From assembly GCF_009932555.1 (NCBI RefSeq), contig NZ_BLJO01000010.1, forward strand, positions 247,972-311,971: 64,000 nt of DNA. Direction: 5' to 3'. The notes under the pieces were generated by a model. It searched no databases and was not told the origin of the DNA. It worked only from the letters and a program-made list of their open reading frames with translations. The stretch is from Steroidobacter agaridevorans. Lineage in GTDB: Bacteria; Pseudomonadota; Gammaproteobacteria; Steroidobacterales; Steroidobacteraceae. The translations under genes and the position numbers were made by a program. Every line of letters begins with the position of its first letter. Position 1 is the first letter of the stretch. Positions 1-8,747 of this stretch are shown here, piece by piece.

Positions 1-774
1 GCTGATGCGTGCGCGTTCGAGAATCTGACGCTCCCGAAAGATTTGCGCGTTTATGCGGCGGGCGCCTATTCCGGCCGGCGACTGGGCTATGCGCTCGATG
101 AGAGCGGACACGAAGCGACTCGTTTCGACATCACCGTGAACAGCCCTTCGCAATCGGTCGCGCTGCTGCTGGGGGCCTACGAGCCGAGCGTTTGGAATAT
201 CAGTTGGAGCAAAGGCACCCGAATCGTCGCGGTGATGATCTCCGGTTACCACCACCAGGCGGTCGTCGGCCTGGAAGAGTCGGTCCCGGTCTTGAAGAGC
301 AGCTACGACAATCCGGGTCCCTGCGGATATTTCTATGTGAGCGGTGCGCAGAGCGGTTCGGTCAACCCCATCGCCCGCAAGCTTTTCCAACAGCCGGTCA
401 ATCAGATTTTTCCCGGCTACAGCGACGGCACGATATTGGTCGGCGATTCGTTGTCGATCGACTCGGAGCTGCTGACTTCGCCGTGGTCTGGGCAAGCGGC
501 TATCGATAGCGCCGTCGCGAAAGGTTTGCTTCGTCCAGCCACGCCCGCCGATACGGAGGCCTGGGCTCTGCTCACGACAGCAAGATCCCGGCCCGGGCTG
601 GACAAAGCCTATGTCGTGCTCGCGCCCTTCACTTATCCGAGCGGCCTTTCCGGCGCGGATCCAGCGACCTTCTTCATTCTCCGAAACGTCCCTCGGCCCT
701 CGGGCAACCCCGGTCAGTCCGCCGTTTATGATTTCAATTCGCTGACGTGCAGCGGGCCGCGGTGTGTGCGCTGA
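1..774 (+). CDS. Unknown protein, 5' end outside window
   Basis: The frame is open from the first base, so the true start lies upstream and at least 257 residues are visible. A TTG at 43 is a possible but unneeded internal start. The visible part has no transmembrane segment or motif I recognise. It is rich in Gly, Ser, Pro and aromatic residues, with a Cys pair near the C-terminus (SLTCSGPRCVR), like a secreted or surface protein. The stop lies three bases before the preferred start of the Nudix gene, so the two may be cotranscribed. Function unknown; the coding call rests on the long open frame with normal codon use. Confidence 0.6.
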   Translation, partial: ADACAFENLTLPKDLRVYAAGAYSGRRLGYALDESGHEATRFDITVNSPSQSVALLLGAYEPSVWNISWSKGTRIVAVMISGYHHQAVVGLEESVPVLKSSYDNPGPCGYFYVSGAQSGSVNPIARKLFQQPVNQIFPGYSDGTILVGDSLSIDSELLTSPWSGQAAIDSAVAKGLLRPATPADTEAWALLTTARSRPGLDKAYVVLAPFTYPSGLSGADPATFFILRNVPRPSGNPGQSAVYDFNSLTCSGPRCVR

Positions 775-776
775 CT

Positions 777-1313
777 GTGCGCGACGTCATCCGAGCTGAA
801 ATTTCATCCATTGAACCCTGCGACGCGCTCGAGCGGGCGCATCGTGACGATGCGTTGGCGTGGATCGACTCCGGTGCGGACCTGTGCCGAATTCACAAGC
901 CGGCGACGCCGCCCAAGCATCTTGTTTCGTACTTCGTCCTGGTGGACGGCGATCATGTACTGCTCGTGGATCACAAGAACGCGCGACTCTGGCTCCCCAC
1001 CGGCGGACACGTCGAGCCGGGCGAGCATCCGCGAGTCACTGTGATACGGGAGTTGGCGGAAGAGCTCGGACTGGAGCTAACGGAAGCTGTCGGCGCTCCC
1101 TTGATGCTGACCGTTGCCGACACCGTGGGCATCACAGCGGGGCATACCGATGTATCGCTGTGGTACGTCCTGAACGGAGATCGCCACGCCCCTCTCAATT
1201 TCGATACCGAGGAGTTTTACTCGATAAAGTGGTTTCACTTCGATGAAGCGCCGACCTTCCGAAGCGACCCGCATCTGTCACGGTTCTTGGGAAAGCTGGC
1301 TGGACGAAGATGA
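777..1313 (+). CDS. Nudix hydrolase
   Basis: About 178 residues containing a full Nudix box: GHVEPGE, seven residues, then RELAEELGL, matching the family consensus GX5EX7REUXEEXGU. The Glu residues of the REUXEE part bind the divalent metal that hydrolyses a nucleoside diphosphate linked to another moiety. The box sits in the middle of an otherwise ordinary Nudix fold; the substrate cannot be read from it. In-frame GTG codons at 747, 762 and 777 are all possible starts. I prefer 777 because it follows the upstream stop and the residues before it look unlike a protein start. Probably cotranscribed with the upstream gene. Confidence 0.85.
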   Translation: MRDVIRAEISSIEPCDALERAHRDDALAWIDSGADLCRIHKPATPPKHLVSYFVLVDGDHVLLVDHKNARLWLPTGGHVEPGEHPRVTVIRELAEELGLELTEAVGAPLMLTVADTVGITAGHTDVSLWYVLNGDRHAPLNFDTEEFYSIKWFHFDEAPTFRSDPHLSRFLGKLAGRR

Positions 1314-1427
1314 GTCGCAGGAACAAAAGTCATCGCCTTCCTGGCGCTTGCAGTGCCGCTGCCGGCATCGGCATGCGACTGCGAACCACAGAGCGGACCA
1401 CTTGCAGCCCGGGCAAAGGCCAACTAG
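1314..1427 (+). pseudogene. Signal-peptide-like remnant without a start codon
   Basis: Directly after the Nudix stop, in the same frame, the DNA reads through a convincing secretion signal (KVIAFLALAVPLPASA) followed by CDCEPQSGPL and a stop about 38 codons on. No ATG, GTG or TTG precedes it in frame. It looks like the surviving front of a Cys-rich exported protein that lost its start and most of its body. It could also be chance coding-like sequence; confidence is low. Confidence 0.25.
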
Positions 1428-1430
1428 CCG

Positions 1431-2108
1431 TCACTCCTTTGGCGCGAAGTCATACTGCCCGCCGCGCTCCAGCGCGCGTCGATAGGCAGGGCGTGCGTGG
1501 ATCTTTTGTAGAAAAGCATAGAGCCGCGGTCGGGTCTGATCCAAGCCGCCGCGCACCGCGGCTGCTTCCAGCGGGAAGCTCAGCTGGATATCGGCGGCGG
1601 TGAATTCATTACCCACGAACCATTCGCTGCGCCCGAGCTCGCCTTCCAGATAATCCAGGTGCAGCTGTAACTGCGGCGTAATAAACGTCTGCTTCACCTT
1701 CTGCGCGATCCCCCGCGCTACCGGACGGATGAAAAACGGCATCGGCCCGCCCTCGATTCGATCGAACACTAACTTTAGTAAGAGCCACGGCATGGCCGAG
1801 CCCTCGGCGTAGTGCATCCAGTACCCGTAGCGCAATCGCTCCTCGGAGCCCGCGGGCGGCGCCAATTTTCCGGCACCGTAACGTTCCACCAGATACTCGA
1901 GAATCAATCCAGACTCGGCAATGGTGCGTCCGTCGTCGGTAATCACCGGCGATTTACCTAGCGGATGGACCTTCTTCAGCTCCGGCGGCGCCAGCATGGT
2001 CCGGGCATCGCGCTGATAACGCTGAATTTCATAGGGCACGCCCAACTCTTCCAGCAACCACAACACTCGTTGCGAGCGTGAGTTGTTCAGGTGATGCACC
2101 ACAATCAT
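1431..2108 (-). CDS. Glutathione S-transferase
   Basis: A 225-residue protein with the two-domain GST layout. The N-terminal thioredoxin-like part begins MIVVHHLNNSRSQRVLWLLE, where the Ser of NNSRSQR sits at the usual glutathione-activating position. It carries the conserved cis-Pro/Ser region (GKSPVI) and the ESGLILEYL glutathione-binding turn. The C-terminal helical domain has the FTAADIQLSFPL element typical of GSTs. A longer reading from 2222 exists, but the start at 2108 gives the family N-terminus and has a GGAG ribosome site about nine bases away. It would conjugate glutathione to electrophiles in the cytoplasm. It is divergent from the RND efflux operon, which may suit a shared detoxification role (inference). 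Confidence 0.9.
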   Translation of the reverse strand: MIVVHHLNNSRSQRVLWLLEELGVPYEIQRYQRDARTMLAPPELKKVHPLGKSPVITDDGRTIAESGLILEYLVERYGAGKLAPPAGSEERLRYGYWMHYAEGSAMPWLLLKLVFDRIEGGPMPFFIRPVARGIAQKVKQTFITPQLQLHLDYLEGELGRSEWFVGNEFTAADIQLSFPLEAAAVRGGLDQTRPRLYAFLQKIHARPAYRRALERGGQYDFAPKE

Positions 2109-2385
2109 TCGGAGTAACTCCGTTACCTGCGACGTAATTGCCGCCGTGCCCTGATTGTCGCAATTCTGCAGCGACTGGATGCACTTAACGCGTATGTGAC
2201 AGGGGTCTTTTGATGACGGCATATCGAAATAACCGATCGATTCGAGCGCGATTCCTGATCCGACTTCATCAATGTCGTGCGCTCAACCCGATTTCTCCTC
2301 TTGCGTCCGATGCCTAAAGTTGCGCCCCAGTCAGGCAGTGCCGCTGCCACACAGATCTGTCTTGAAGGTTTTAAGGGAGTCTCGA

Positions 2386-3606
2386 ATGAACAATACAACT
2401 CGTGACAGCCAGCCCGCCGGTCGTTTTGTGACCGTTGTGTTGCCAGCGCTCGCCGCTGCCGTGCTGACGCTGCTGCTGCAGGGCTGCAGCAGTGAAGCGC
2501 AGACGCAAGCTGCCGCTCCGCTGCCGCAGGTTTCCGTCGCTGCCGCACTCGAGCGCGACGTGCAGGAATGGGATGAATTCACCGGCCGCCTCGAAGCGGT
2601 GGAATCGGTGGAGATTCGTCCGCGCGTCACTGGATATATCGAAAGCGTGAACTTCACCGAAGGCAGCATCGTAAAAAAGGGCGAGCTGCTGTTCGTGATC
2701 GATCCGCGTCCGTACCGCGCCGATCTGTCGAAGGCGGAAGCCGAGCTGGCTCGCGCCGTCGCCCGTGCAGAATTGAGCAATACCGATGTGGTGCGCAGTG
2801 AGAAGCTGCTCGGCGTGAAGGCCGTCTCTCGCGAAGAGTATGACCAGCGTCTCAACGCGCAGCGTGAATCGCAGGCCAACGTCGAAGCTGCTCGCGCCGC
2901 CGTGACCGCTGCGAAGTTGAATCTGGAATTCACTCGCGTGACGGCGCCGATCACCGGCCGCGTCAGCCGCGCTGTCGTCACTGCGGGCAACCTGGTGACG
3001 GGCGGTTCGACTCAGGCGACGCTGCTGACGACGCTGGTGTCGATCGATCCGATCTACGTGACCTTCGAAGGCGACGAGCAGGTGTATCTGAAGTACACCG
3101 AACTGGCGCGTCGCGGCGATCGTCCGAGCTCGCGCGACGCCGCCAACCCCGTGTTGATGGCGCTGGCGAACGAGCAGGGATTTCCGCACAAGGGCGCGAT
3201 GACGTTCGTCGATAACCAGGTCGATCCGCGCACCGGCACGATCCGCGCCCGCGCTTCGTTCGAGAACAAGGACGGCTATCTCACGCCGGGCTTGTTTGCC
3301 CGAGTGAAGTTGCTGGGTCACAGCTCGCACAAGACCGTGCTGGTCGACGATCGCGCCATCGGCACCGATCAGAGCCAGAAGTTCGTTTACGTGGTCGATG
3401 GCGAGAACAAAGTCTCCTATCGCAGCGTGAAGGTCGGCCGGCTCACCGACGGCCTGCGCATCGTCGAAGACGGTCTGGCGCCCGGCGAGAACGTGGTCGT
3501 CAACGGCCTGCAGCGTGTGCATCCGGGCGTGATCGTCGCTCCCGAAAAGGTGGCGATGGATGCGCGGCTGAACGACAACGCGATGCTCGCGTCGACCAAG
3601 CCTTAA
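2386..3606 (+). CDS. RND efflux periplasmic adaptor lipoprotein
   Basis: A 406-residue membrane-fusion protein of the AcrA/MexA type. It starts with a signal and lipobox ending LLLQGC, so it should be lipid-anchored to the inner membrane facing the periplasm. Then come the barrel-sandwich half (VEIRPRVTGYIESV), an alpha-hairpin of helical repeats around residues 100-170, the second lipoyl half (FTRVTAPITGRVSRA), a beta-barrel and a membrane-proximal domain. The start at 2386 is set by an AGGGAG ribosome site and the lipobox; a longer reading from 2272 adds unrelated residues. It is the first gene of a three-gene efflux operon, linking the permease to the outer-membrane channel. No local repressor is present. 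Confidence 0.95.
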   Translation: MNNTTRDSQPAGRFVTVVLPALAAAVLTLLLQGCSSEAQTQAAAPLPQVSVAAALERDVQEWDEFTGRLEAVESVEIRPRVTGYIESVNFTEGSIVKKGELLFVIDPRPYRADLSKAEAELARAVARAELSNTDVVRSEKLLGVKAVSREEYDQRLNAQRESQANVEAARAAVTAAKLNLEFTRVTAPITGRVSRAVVTAGNLVTGGSTQATLLTTLVSIDPIYVTFEGDEQVYLKYTELARRGDRPSSRDAANPVLMALANEQGFPHKGAMTFVDNQVDPRTGTIRARASFENKDGYLTPGLFARVKLLGHSSHKTVLVDDRAIGTDQSQKFVYVVDGENKVSYRSVKVGRLTDGLRIVEDGLAPGENVVVNGLQRVHPGVIVAPEKVAMDARLNDNAMLASTKP

Positions 3607-3638
3607 GTAATCAATCAAGTATTGCCTGGACCTGTTTG

Positions 3639-3663
3639 GCCGCGGCGCCTCTGGCGCCGCGGC
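3639..3663 (+). promoter_or_regulatory. Strong hairpin between adaptor and permease genes
   Basis: A perfect 11-bp GC-only inverted repeat (GCCGCGGCGCC and its complement) with a TCT loop, 32 bases after the adaptor stop and about 40 before the permease start. There is no T-run, so it is more likely an mRNA-stability or partial-attenuation element than a full terminator. Confidence 0.5.
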
Positions 3664-3704
3664 TGTAGGGGACGCTTTCGCCCCCGTTTTGTGGGGAACA
3701 CGCT

Positions 3705-6700
3705 ATGAAATTCGCTCGCTTCTTCATCGATAGACCGATCTTTGCCGCGGTCGTCTCGATCGTCATCTTCCTGGTCGGCGCCATTGCGATGTGGCAGCTG
3801 CCGATCAGCCAGTATCCGGAAGTCGTGCCGCCGACCGTGGTGGTCAACGCCTCTTATCCGGGCGCCAATCCCAAGGTGATCGCGGAAACCGTCGCCGCGC
3901 CGCTGGAGCAGGAGATCAATGGCGTCGAGAACATGCTCTACATGTCCTCACAGGCCATGAGCGACGGTCAGATGACCCTGACTGTCACGTTCCGTCTCGG
4001 CACCAACATCGACACAGCACAGGTGCAGGTCCAGAACCGCGTGGCGCAGGCATTGCCACGCCTGCCTGAAGACGTGCGACGCGTCGGTGTCACGACGCTG
4101 AAGGCGTCGCCCGACTTGTTGATGGTCGTGCACCTCACTTCGCCCGATGGCCGTTACGACACCGTGTATCTGCGCAACTATGCGACGCTGCAGATTCGTG
4201 ACGTGCTGGCTCGTCTGCCTGGCATGGGCGACGTGCGATTGTTCGGCTCGGGCGATTACTCCATGCGCGTGTGGCTCGATCCGGAGCGTATCGCGAGCCG
4301 CGGCTTGACCGCGGGCGATGTAGTCAACGCGATTCGCGAACAGAACGTCCAGGTCGCCGCTGGCGTGATCGGCGCGGATCCCGCGCCGGCGAACGTCGAC
4401 TATCAGTTGAACGTCACCGCGTCCGGACGCTTGATCACCGAAGAACAGTTCGGCGACATCATCGTCAAGACGCTGCCCGACGGCTCCGTCACGACGCTCA
4501 AAGACGTGGCGCGCATCGAGCTCGATGCCGCCCAATATTCGTTGCGCAGCCTGTTGGGGAACAAGTCCGCCGTCGCGATTCCGGTCTCCCAGTCCCCGGG
4601 CGCCAACGCGCTCGAGCTGTCCGATGCCGTGCGCGCCACCATGAAGGAGCTGAGCAAGAACTTCCCTGAAGGCGTCAGCTACGAAATCGTGTACGACCCG
4701 ACGATCTTCGTCCGCGACTCGATCAAGGCCGTGATCAAGACATTGCTGGAAGCGCTGGCGTTGGTCGTCATCGTCGTGATCGTGTTCCTGCAGACCTGGC
4801 GCGCCTCGATCATTCCGCTGCTGGCCGTGCCCGTCTCCATCATCGGCACGTTCGCGCTGATGCTCGCCTTCGGCTTCTCCATCAACGCGCTGTCGTTGTT
4901 CGGTCTGGTGCTGGCCATCGGTATCGTGGTCGACGATGCGATCGTGGTGGTCGAAAACGTCGAGCGCAATATCGAAAGCGGACTGTCGCCGTTGGAAGCG
5001 ACCTACAAAGCCATGGATGAGGTCAGCGGTCCCATCATCGCGATTGCCCTGGTGCTGGTCGCGGTGTTCGTGCCGATCGCCTTCATCACCGGCCTGACCG
5101 GCGAGTTCTACAAGCAGTTCGCGTTGACCATCGCGATCTCCACGGTGATCTCTGCGATCAACTCGCTCACGCTGAGCCCGGCGCTGGCGTCGCTGCTGCT
5201 GAAGCCGCACGGTGCGAAACCGGACGCGCTGACGCGTGGCATGGACAAAGTGCTCGGCCGCTTCTTCCGGGCGTTCAACAACTTCTTCCATCGCTCCGGC
5301 GACAAGTATGTCGGCGGCGTGCGTGGCGTGCTCCGTCACAAGAGCATGACGATGGGTGTGTTCGCGCTGTTGCTGGTGGCAACCTGGGGCCTGTTCCAGG
5401 TCACGCCCAAGGGCTTCATCCCGGTGCAGGACAAGCAGTACCTGATCACGCTGATTCAGCTGCCGAACGCGGCGTCGTTGAATCGCACGGAACAAATCGT
5501 GCGTGAGGTGGGTGAGATCGGCATGAAGGTGCCCGGCGTGCACAACGCGGTGCAATTCCCCGGCTTGTCGGTGGCCGGTTTCACCAACAGCTCCAACTCA
5601 GCCATCGTGTTCTTCGCGCTGGACGATTTCGACAAGCGCAAGTCGCCGGAGCTGTCGGGCTTCGCCATTGCGCAGCAGTTGAACGGCGCGCTGAGCTCGA
5701 TCAAGGAAGCGCAGATCGTGACGTTCCCGCCGCCGCCGGTGAACGGCCTCGGCACGCTCGGTGGCTTCAAGCTGCAGCTCGAGGATCGCGCTGACTTGGG
5801 CTACGACGAGTTGTACAAAGCAACGCAGGCGGTGATCGCCAAGGCGCGTCAGGCGCCCGAGCTCACCGGTGTGTTCTCGAACTACGAAGTGAACGTGCCG
5901 CAAATCCTCGCCGACGTGAATCGCGTCAAGGCGAAGGAGCACGGCGTGCCGCTCAACAATGTGTTCGAGACGCTGCAGGTGTATCTCGCGTCCCAGTACG
6001 TGAACGACTTCAATCGCTTCGGCCGCACCTACAAAGTGATCGCGCAGGCGGACTACGACTACCGCGCGAAGGCTGAAGACATTCTGCGATTGAAGACGCG
6101 TAACGAAGCGGGCGAGATGGTTCCGCTCGGCTCCGTCGTGCAGGTGTCGCAGACCTACGGCCCGGACCGCGTGTTCCGTTACAACGGCTATCTGACTGCC
6201 GACATCAACGGCGGCCCGGCGCCCGGCTATTCGACTGGCCAGGCGAAGGCGGTGATGGAGCGCATCCTCGCCGAGAATCTGCCGAACGGCGTGAAGTATG
6301 AGTGGACCGATCTCACCTATCAGGAAATCCTGGTCGGCAACAGCTCGGTGTTCGTCTTCCCGCTGTGCGTGCTGCTGGTCGTGCTGGTGCTCGCCGCACT
6401 GTATGAGAGCTGGACGCTGCCGCTGGCCATCGTCGCCATCGTGCCGATGGCGCTGCTGTCCGCGATCTTCGGTGTGTGGATCACCGGCGGCGACAACAAC
6501 ATCTTCACGCAGATCGCGCTGTTCGTGCTCGTGGGTCTGGCGAGCAAGAACGCGATTCTGATCGTCGAGTTCGCCAAAGACCGCGAGAAGGCCGGCGTCG
6601 ATCCGTATAACGCCGCGCTGGAAGCCGCGCGTCTGCGACTGCGGCCCATCCTGATGACCTCGATCGCGTTCATCATGGGTGTGGTGCCGCTGGTGCTCGC

Positions 6701-6887
6701 GTCGGGAGCGGGTGCGGAGATGCGTCACGCCATCGGCATCGCCGTGTTCTCCGGCATGCTCGGAGTGACCTTCTTCGGCCTGTTCCTGACACCAGTGTTC
6801 TACGTCCTGCTGCGCGCGGCCGTCGTCAAGAAATTCCGTGCCGGCAACAAATCAGAGGCCATCGAAGGAGCGGCCCATCATGCGTAA
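3705..6887 (+). CDS. RND efflux transporter permease (AcrB/MexB type)
   Basis: 1060 residues, the usual size of a hydrophobe/amphiphile-efflux RND pump. The N-terminus (KFARFFIDRPIFAAV) is typical of the family. There are twelve expected membrane helices in two halves, each followed by a large periplasmic loop. Helix 4 contains GIVVDDAIVVVENVER, carrying the paired Asp residues of the proton relay, and the second half has the matching LASKNAILIVEFAKD segment. It exports drugs or hydrophobic compounds in exchange for protons, as a trimer with the adaptor and outer-membrane factor encoded on either side. A GGGGAA ribosome site precedes the ATG. Its last codons overlap the start of the next gene by eight bases, consistent with coupled translation. 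Confidence 0.97.
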   Translation: MKFARFFIDRPIFAAVVSIVIFLVGAIAMWQLPISQYPEVVPPTVVVNASYPGANPKVIAETVAAPLEQEINGVENMLYMSSQAMSDGQMTLTVTFRLGTNIDTAQVQVQNRVAQALPRLPEDVRRVGVTTLKASPDLLMVVHLTSPDGRYDTVYLRNYATLQIRDVLARLPGMGDVRLFGSGDYSMRVWLDPERIASRGLTAGDVVNAIREQNVQVAAGVIGADPAPANVDYQLNVTASGRLITEEQFGDIIVKTLPDGSVTTLKDVARIELDAAQYSLRSLLGNKSAVAIPVSQSPGANALELSDAVRATMKELSKNFPEGVSYEIVYDPTIFVRDSIKAVIKTLLEALALVVIVVIVFLQTWRASIIPLLAVPVSIIGTFALMLAFGFSINALSLFGLVLAIGIVVDDAIVVVENVERNIESGLSPLEATYKAMDEVSGPIIAIALVLVAVFVPIAFITGLTGEFYKQFALTIAISTVISAINSLTLSPALASLLLKPHGAKPDALTRGMDKVLGRFFRAFNNFFHRSGDKYVGGVRGVLRHKSMTMGVFALLLVATWGLFQVTPKGFIPVQDKQYLITLIQLPNAASLNRTEQIVREVGEIGMKVPGVHNAVQFPGLSVAGFTNSSNSAIVFFALDDFDKRKSPELSGFAIAQQLNGALSSIKEAQIVTFPPPPVNGLGTLGGFKLQLEDRADLGYDELYKATQAVIAKARQAPELTGVFSNYEVNVPQILADVNRVKAKEHGVPLNNVFETLQVYLASQYVNDFNRFGRTYKVIAQADYDYRAKAEDILRLKTRNEAGEMVPLGSVVQVSQTYGPDRVFRYNGYLTADINGGPAPGYSTGQAKAVMERILAENLPNGVKYEWTDLTYQEILVGNSSVFVFPLCVLLVVLVLAALYESWTLPLAIVAIVPMALLSAIFGVWITGGDNNIFTQIALFVLVGLASKNAILIVEFAKDREKAGVDPYNAALEAARLRLRPILMTSIAFIMGVVPLVLASGAGAEMRHAIGIAVFSGMLGVTFFGLFLTPVFYVLLRAAVVKKFRAGNKSEAIEGAAHHA

Positions 6888-8322
6888 CCTGAAACAAGTA
6901 GCGTTGAGTGTGAGCAAGAAGTTGTCCGTTCTCGCGGTGAGCGCCGTACTCGCCGCCTGCGCGGTCGGGCCGGACTATCAACGGCCCGAGACAAAGTCTC
7001 CCGATGAGTTCGTGAGCACCGACGCGACGCAGTTCGCGACGGCCGATGTCGAGGGCGATTTCTGGAAGGCGTTCAACGATGAGCAGTTGAACTCGCTCAT
7101 CGAAGAGGCGCTGGCCGCAAACCACGACATTCGCATCGCGACTGCCCGCCTGCGAGAAGCGCGCGCGATTCGTGGCGAGGCTCAGTTGGACTTCGCACCG
7201 ACCGTGACCGCTTCGGCCGGTCAGACCGAATCGCGAGGCAGTTCGCGCCAGGCTCTCGGCTTTGCCCGTGACCAGGACTACTACGATGCGGGCTTCGACG
7301 CGTTCTGGGAGTTGGACTTCTTCGGTCGCATCCGTCGCAACGTCGAAGCGAACACGGCGTTGGTGCAGGCTGCAGAGGCGGGCGTGTACAGCACGCAAGT
7401 GAGCATCACTGCTGAAGTCGCCCGCAACTACTTCGAGTTGCGTGGCTCGCAGCAGCGGCTCGAGGTTGCTCAGCGTAACGCCGAGAACCAGCGCGAAACT
7501 TTGCGAATCACCACCGCTCGGCTCGATGCGGGCCGTGGCACGCAGCTCGACACATCACGCGCGCAAGCTCAGTTGTCCGCGACGCTGGCGACGATTCCGG
7601 ATTTCGAATCGGACATCACTCGCAGCATCCTGCGTCTGGGCGTGCTGACCGGCAAGTCGCCCGAAGCGCTGTTCCCACAGCTCTCGGCGGTGCAGAAGCT
7701 GCCCACGCTGCCGACGACTCAAAACATCGGCACGCCGGAACTGCTGCTGCGTCGTCGCCCCGACATCATGGTTGCGGAACGTCAGCTGGCCTCGGCGACG
7801 GCGCAGATCGGTGTTGCGGTCGGCGACCTGTTCCCGCGTATCTCGTTCGTCGGACGCTGGGGCTTCGACGCCATCGACAGCGGCGACCTCGGCAAAGGCA
7901 GCAGCGAAAGTTACGCCTTCGGCCCGAGCATTCAATGGGCCGCGTTCGACCTCGGCCGCGTGCGTCAGCAGATCAAACAGCGCGAAGCTGCTACGGATCG
8001 TGCATTGGCCGTGTACCAACAAACAGTGCTTCAGGCGTTGGAGGAGACTGACGCGAGCATGACCGCGTACGTGAAGGCCAAGGTGAAGCAAGCTCACCTG
8101 CAAGACAGCACCACCGCTTCGCTCGAAGCCGTAACTCTGGCTCGCGCCCGTTACGAAAGCGGCGTCGCCGACTTCCTCACCGTCCTCGACGCGGAACGCA
8201 GCGCGCTAACGGCGGAAGATCAGCTGGCGCTGAGTGAAACACAGACAGCGACGGCGCTGCTGGCGACATACAAGGCGCTCGGCGGCGGCTTCCGGCCGTT
8301 GGATGCCAAGGCGTCGTTGTAA
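6880..8322 (+). CDS. RND outer-membrane factor lipoprotein (OprM/NodT family)
   Basis: A 480-residue outer-membrane channel lipoprotein. The signal ends in AVLAACAVGPDYQRPE, the classic lipobox and N-terminal hallmark of OprM/NodT proteins. Two OEP repeats follow, each with long helices (around residues 80-220 and 290-470), and the second includes LLRRRPDIMVAERQLASA. It forms the TolC-like trimeric tunnel completing the pump encoded by the two preceding genes. The ATG at 6880 lies inside the end of the permease gene and has a GAAGGAG ribosome site; a longer frame from 6838 would spoil the lipoprotein signal. A hairpin follows the stop. Confidence 0.95.
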   Translation: MRNLKQVALSVSKKLSVLAVSAVLAACAVGPDYQRPETKSPDEFVSTDATQFATADVEGDFWKAFNDEQLNSLIEEALAANHDIRIATARLREARAIRGEAQLDFAPTVTASAGQTESRGSSRQALGFARDQDYYDAGFDAFWELDFFGRIRRNVEANTALVQAAEAGVYSTQVSITAEVARNYFELRGSQQRLEVAQRNAENQRETLRITTARLDAGRGTQLDTSRAQAQLSATLATIPDFESDITRSILRLGVLTGKSPEALFPQLSAVQKLPTLPTTQNIGTPELLLRRRPDIMVAERQLASATAQIGVAVGDLFPRISFVGRWGFDAIDSGDLGKGSSESYAFGPSIQWAAFDLGRVRQQIKQREAATDRALAVYQQTVLQALEETDASMTAYVKAKVKQAHLQDSTTASLEAVTLARARYESGVADFLTVLDAERSALTAEDQLALSETQTATALLATYKALGGGFRPLDAKASL

Positions 8323-8343
8323 AGGCGACGCCTCTCGAAGTCC

Positions 8344-8368
8344 CGCTCTGCCCATGAGAGGCAGAGCG
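8344..8368 (+). terminator. Hairpin after the efflux operon
   Basis: A perfect 9-bp stem (CGCTCTGCC and complement) with a seven-base loop, 21 bases after the outer-membrane factor stop. No T-run follows, so it may end transcription only weakly or protect the mRNA 3' end. Confidence 0.5.
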
Positions 8369-8526
8369 CGATCGAGCCATCTCAGCGTCGAGGTTGCCAG
8401 CAAATTCGGGATATTCTTGCTTGCCCTTAACCACATTTCCGTAAACCGGCAGTACTGGTCTTAGTAGTATTATTCAGTGCTAGCATGCCGATGTCGTCAC
8501 TACCGTCGCTAATCGGGGGTTACTGA

Positions 8527-8700
8527 ATGAGCAAAAAAACTGTCGCTGCTTCGGTCAATCGACAACAGCTCCTTGCCCCGTATGACGCAATCAAGGGTGT
8601 GCAAGCGGAGGCCCGAGAGCGCATGGAGCGGGTAAATCGCATCTTGCGCGAATCCAGAAACGCAGTTGCAGCAAAACGAGCTGCCGACCAGCGCCGCTAG
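8527..8700 (+). CDS. Small basic protein, unknown
   Basis: A 57-residue frame starting ATG, eight bases after a GGGGG ribosome-like site, and ending 47 bases before dgt. The product begins MSKKTVAASVNRQQLL and is Arg/Lys/Ala-rich. From residue 25 it is predicted to be one long charged helix (EARERMERVNRIL), resembling a small nucleic-acid-binding or regulatory protein. No family recognised. Position and spacing suggest cotranscription with dgt. The good ribosome site and helical composition support coding; the size leaves doubt. Confidence 0.5.
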   Translation: MSKKTVAASVNRQQLLAPYDAIKGVQAEARERMERVNRILRESRNAVAAKRAADQRR

Positions 8701-8747
8701 TTTTCTGTGGGGTCCATGATGGCCCCGGCTCTGGTCAATGGCATCAT

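Noticed and set aside
1310-1603. A 97-codon frame starting at the Nudix stop (ATGA overlap)
   Set aside because: Its product is Arg/Ser-rich and runs through the end of the well-supported GST gene on the other strand; the neighbouring frame contains the better signal-peptide remnant.
3948-5555. A 535-codon leftward open frame inside the RND permease gene
   Set aside because: It is the mirror of a GC-rich gene: composition is dominated by His, Arg, Gln and Asp, with no ribosome site and no domain, while the rightward frame is a clear RND pump.
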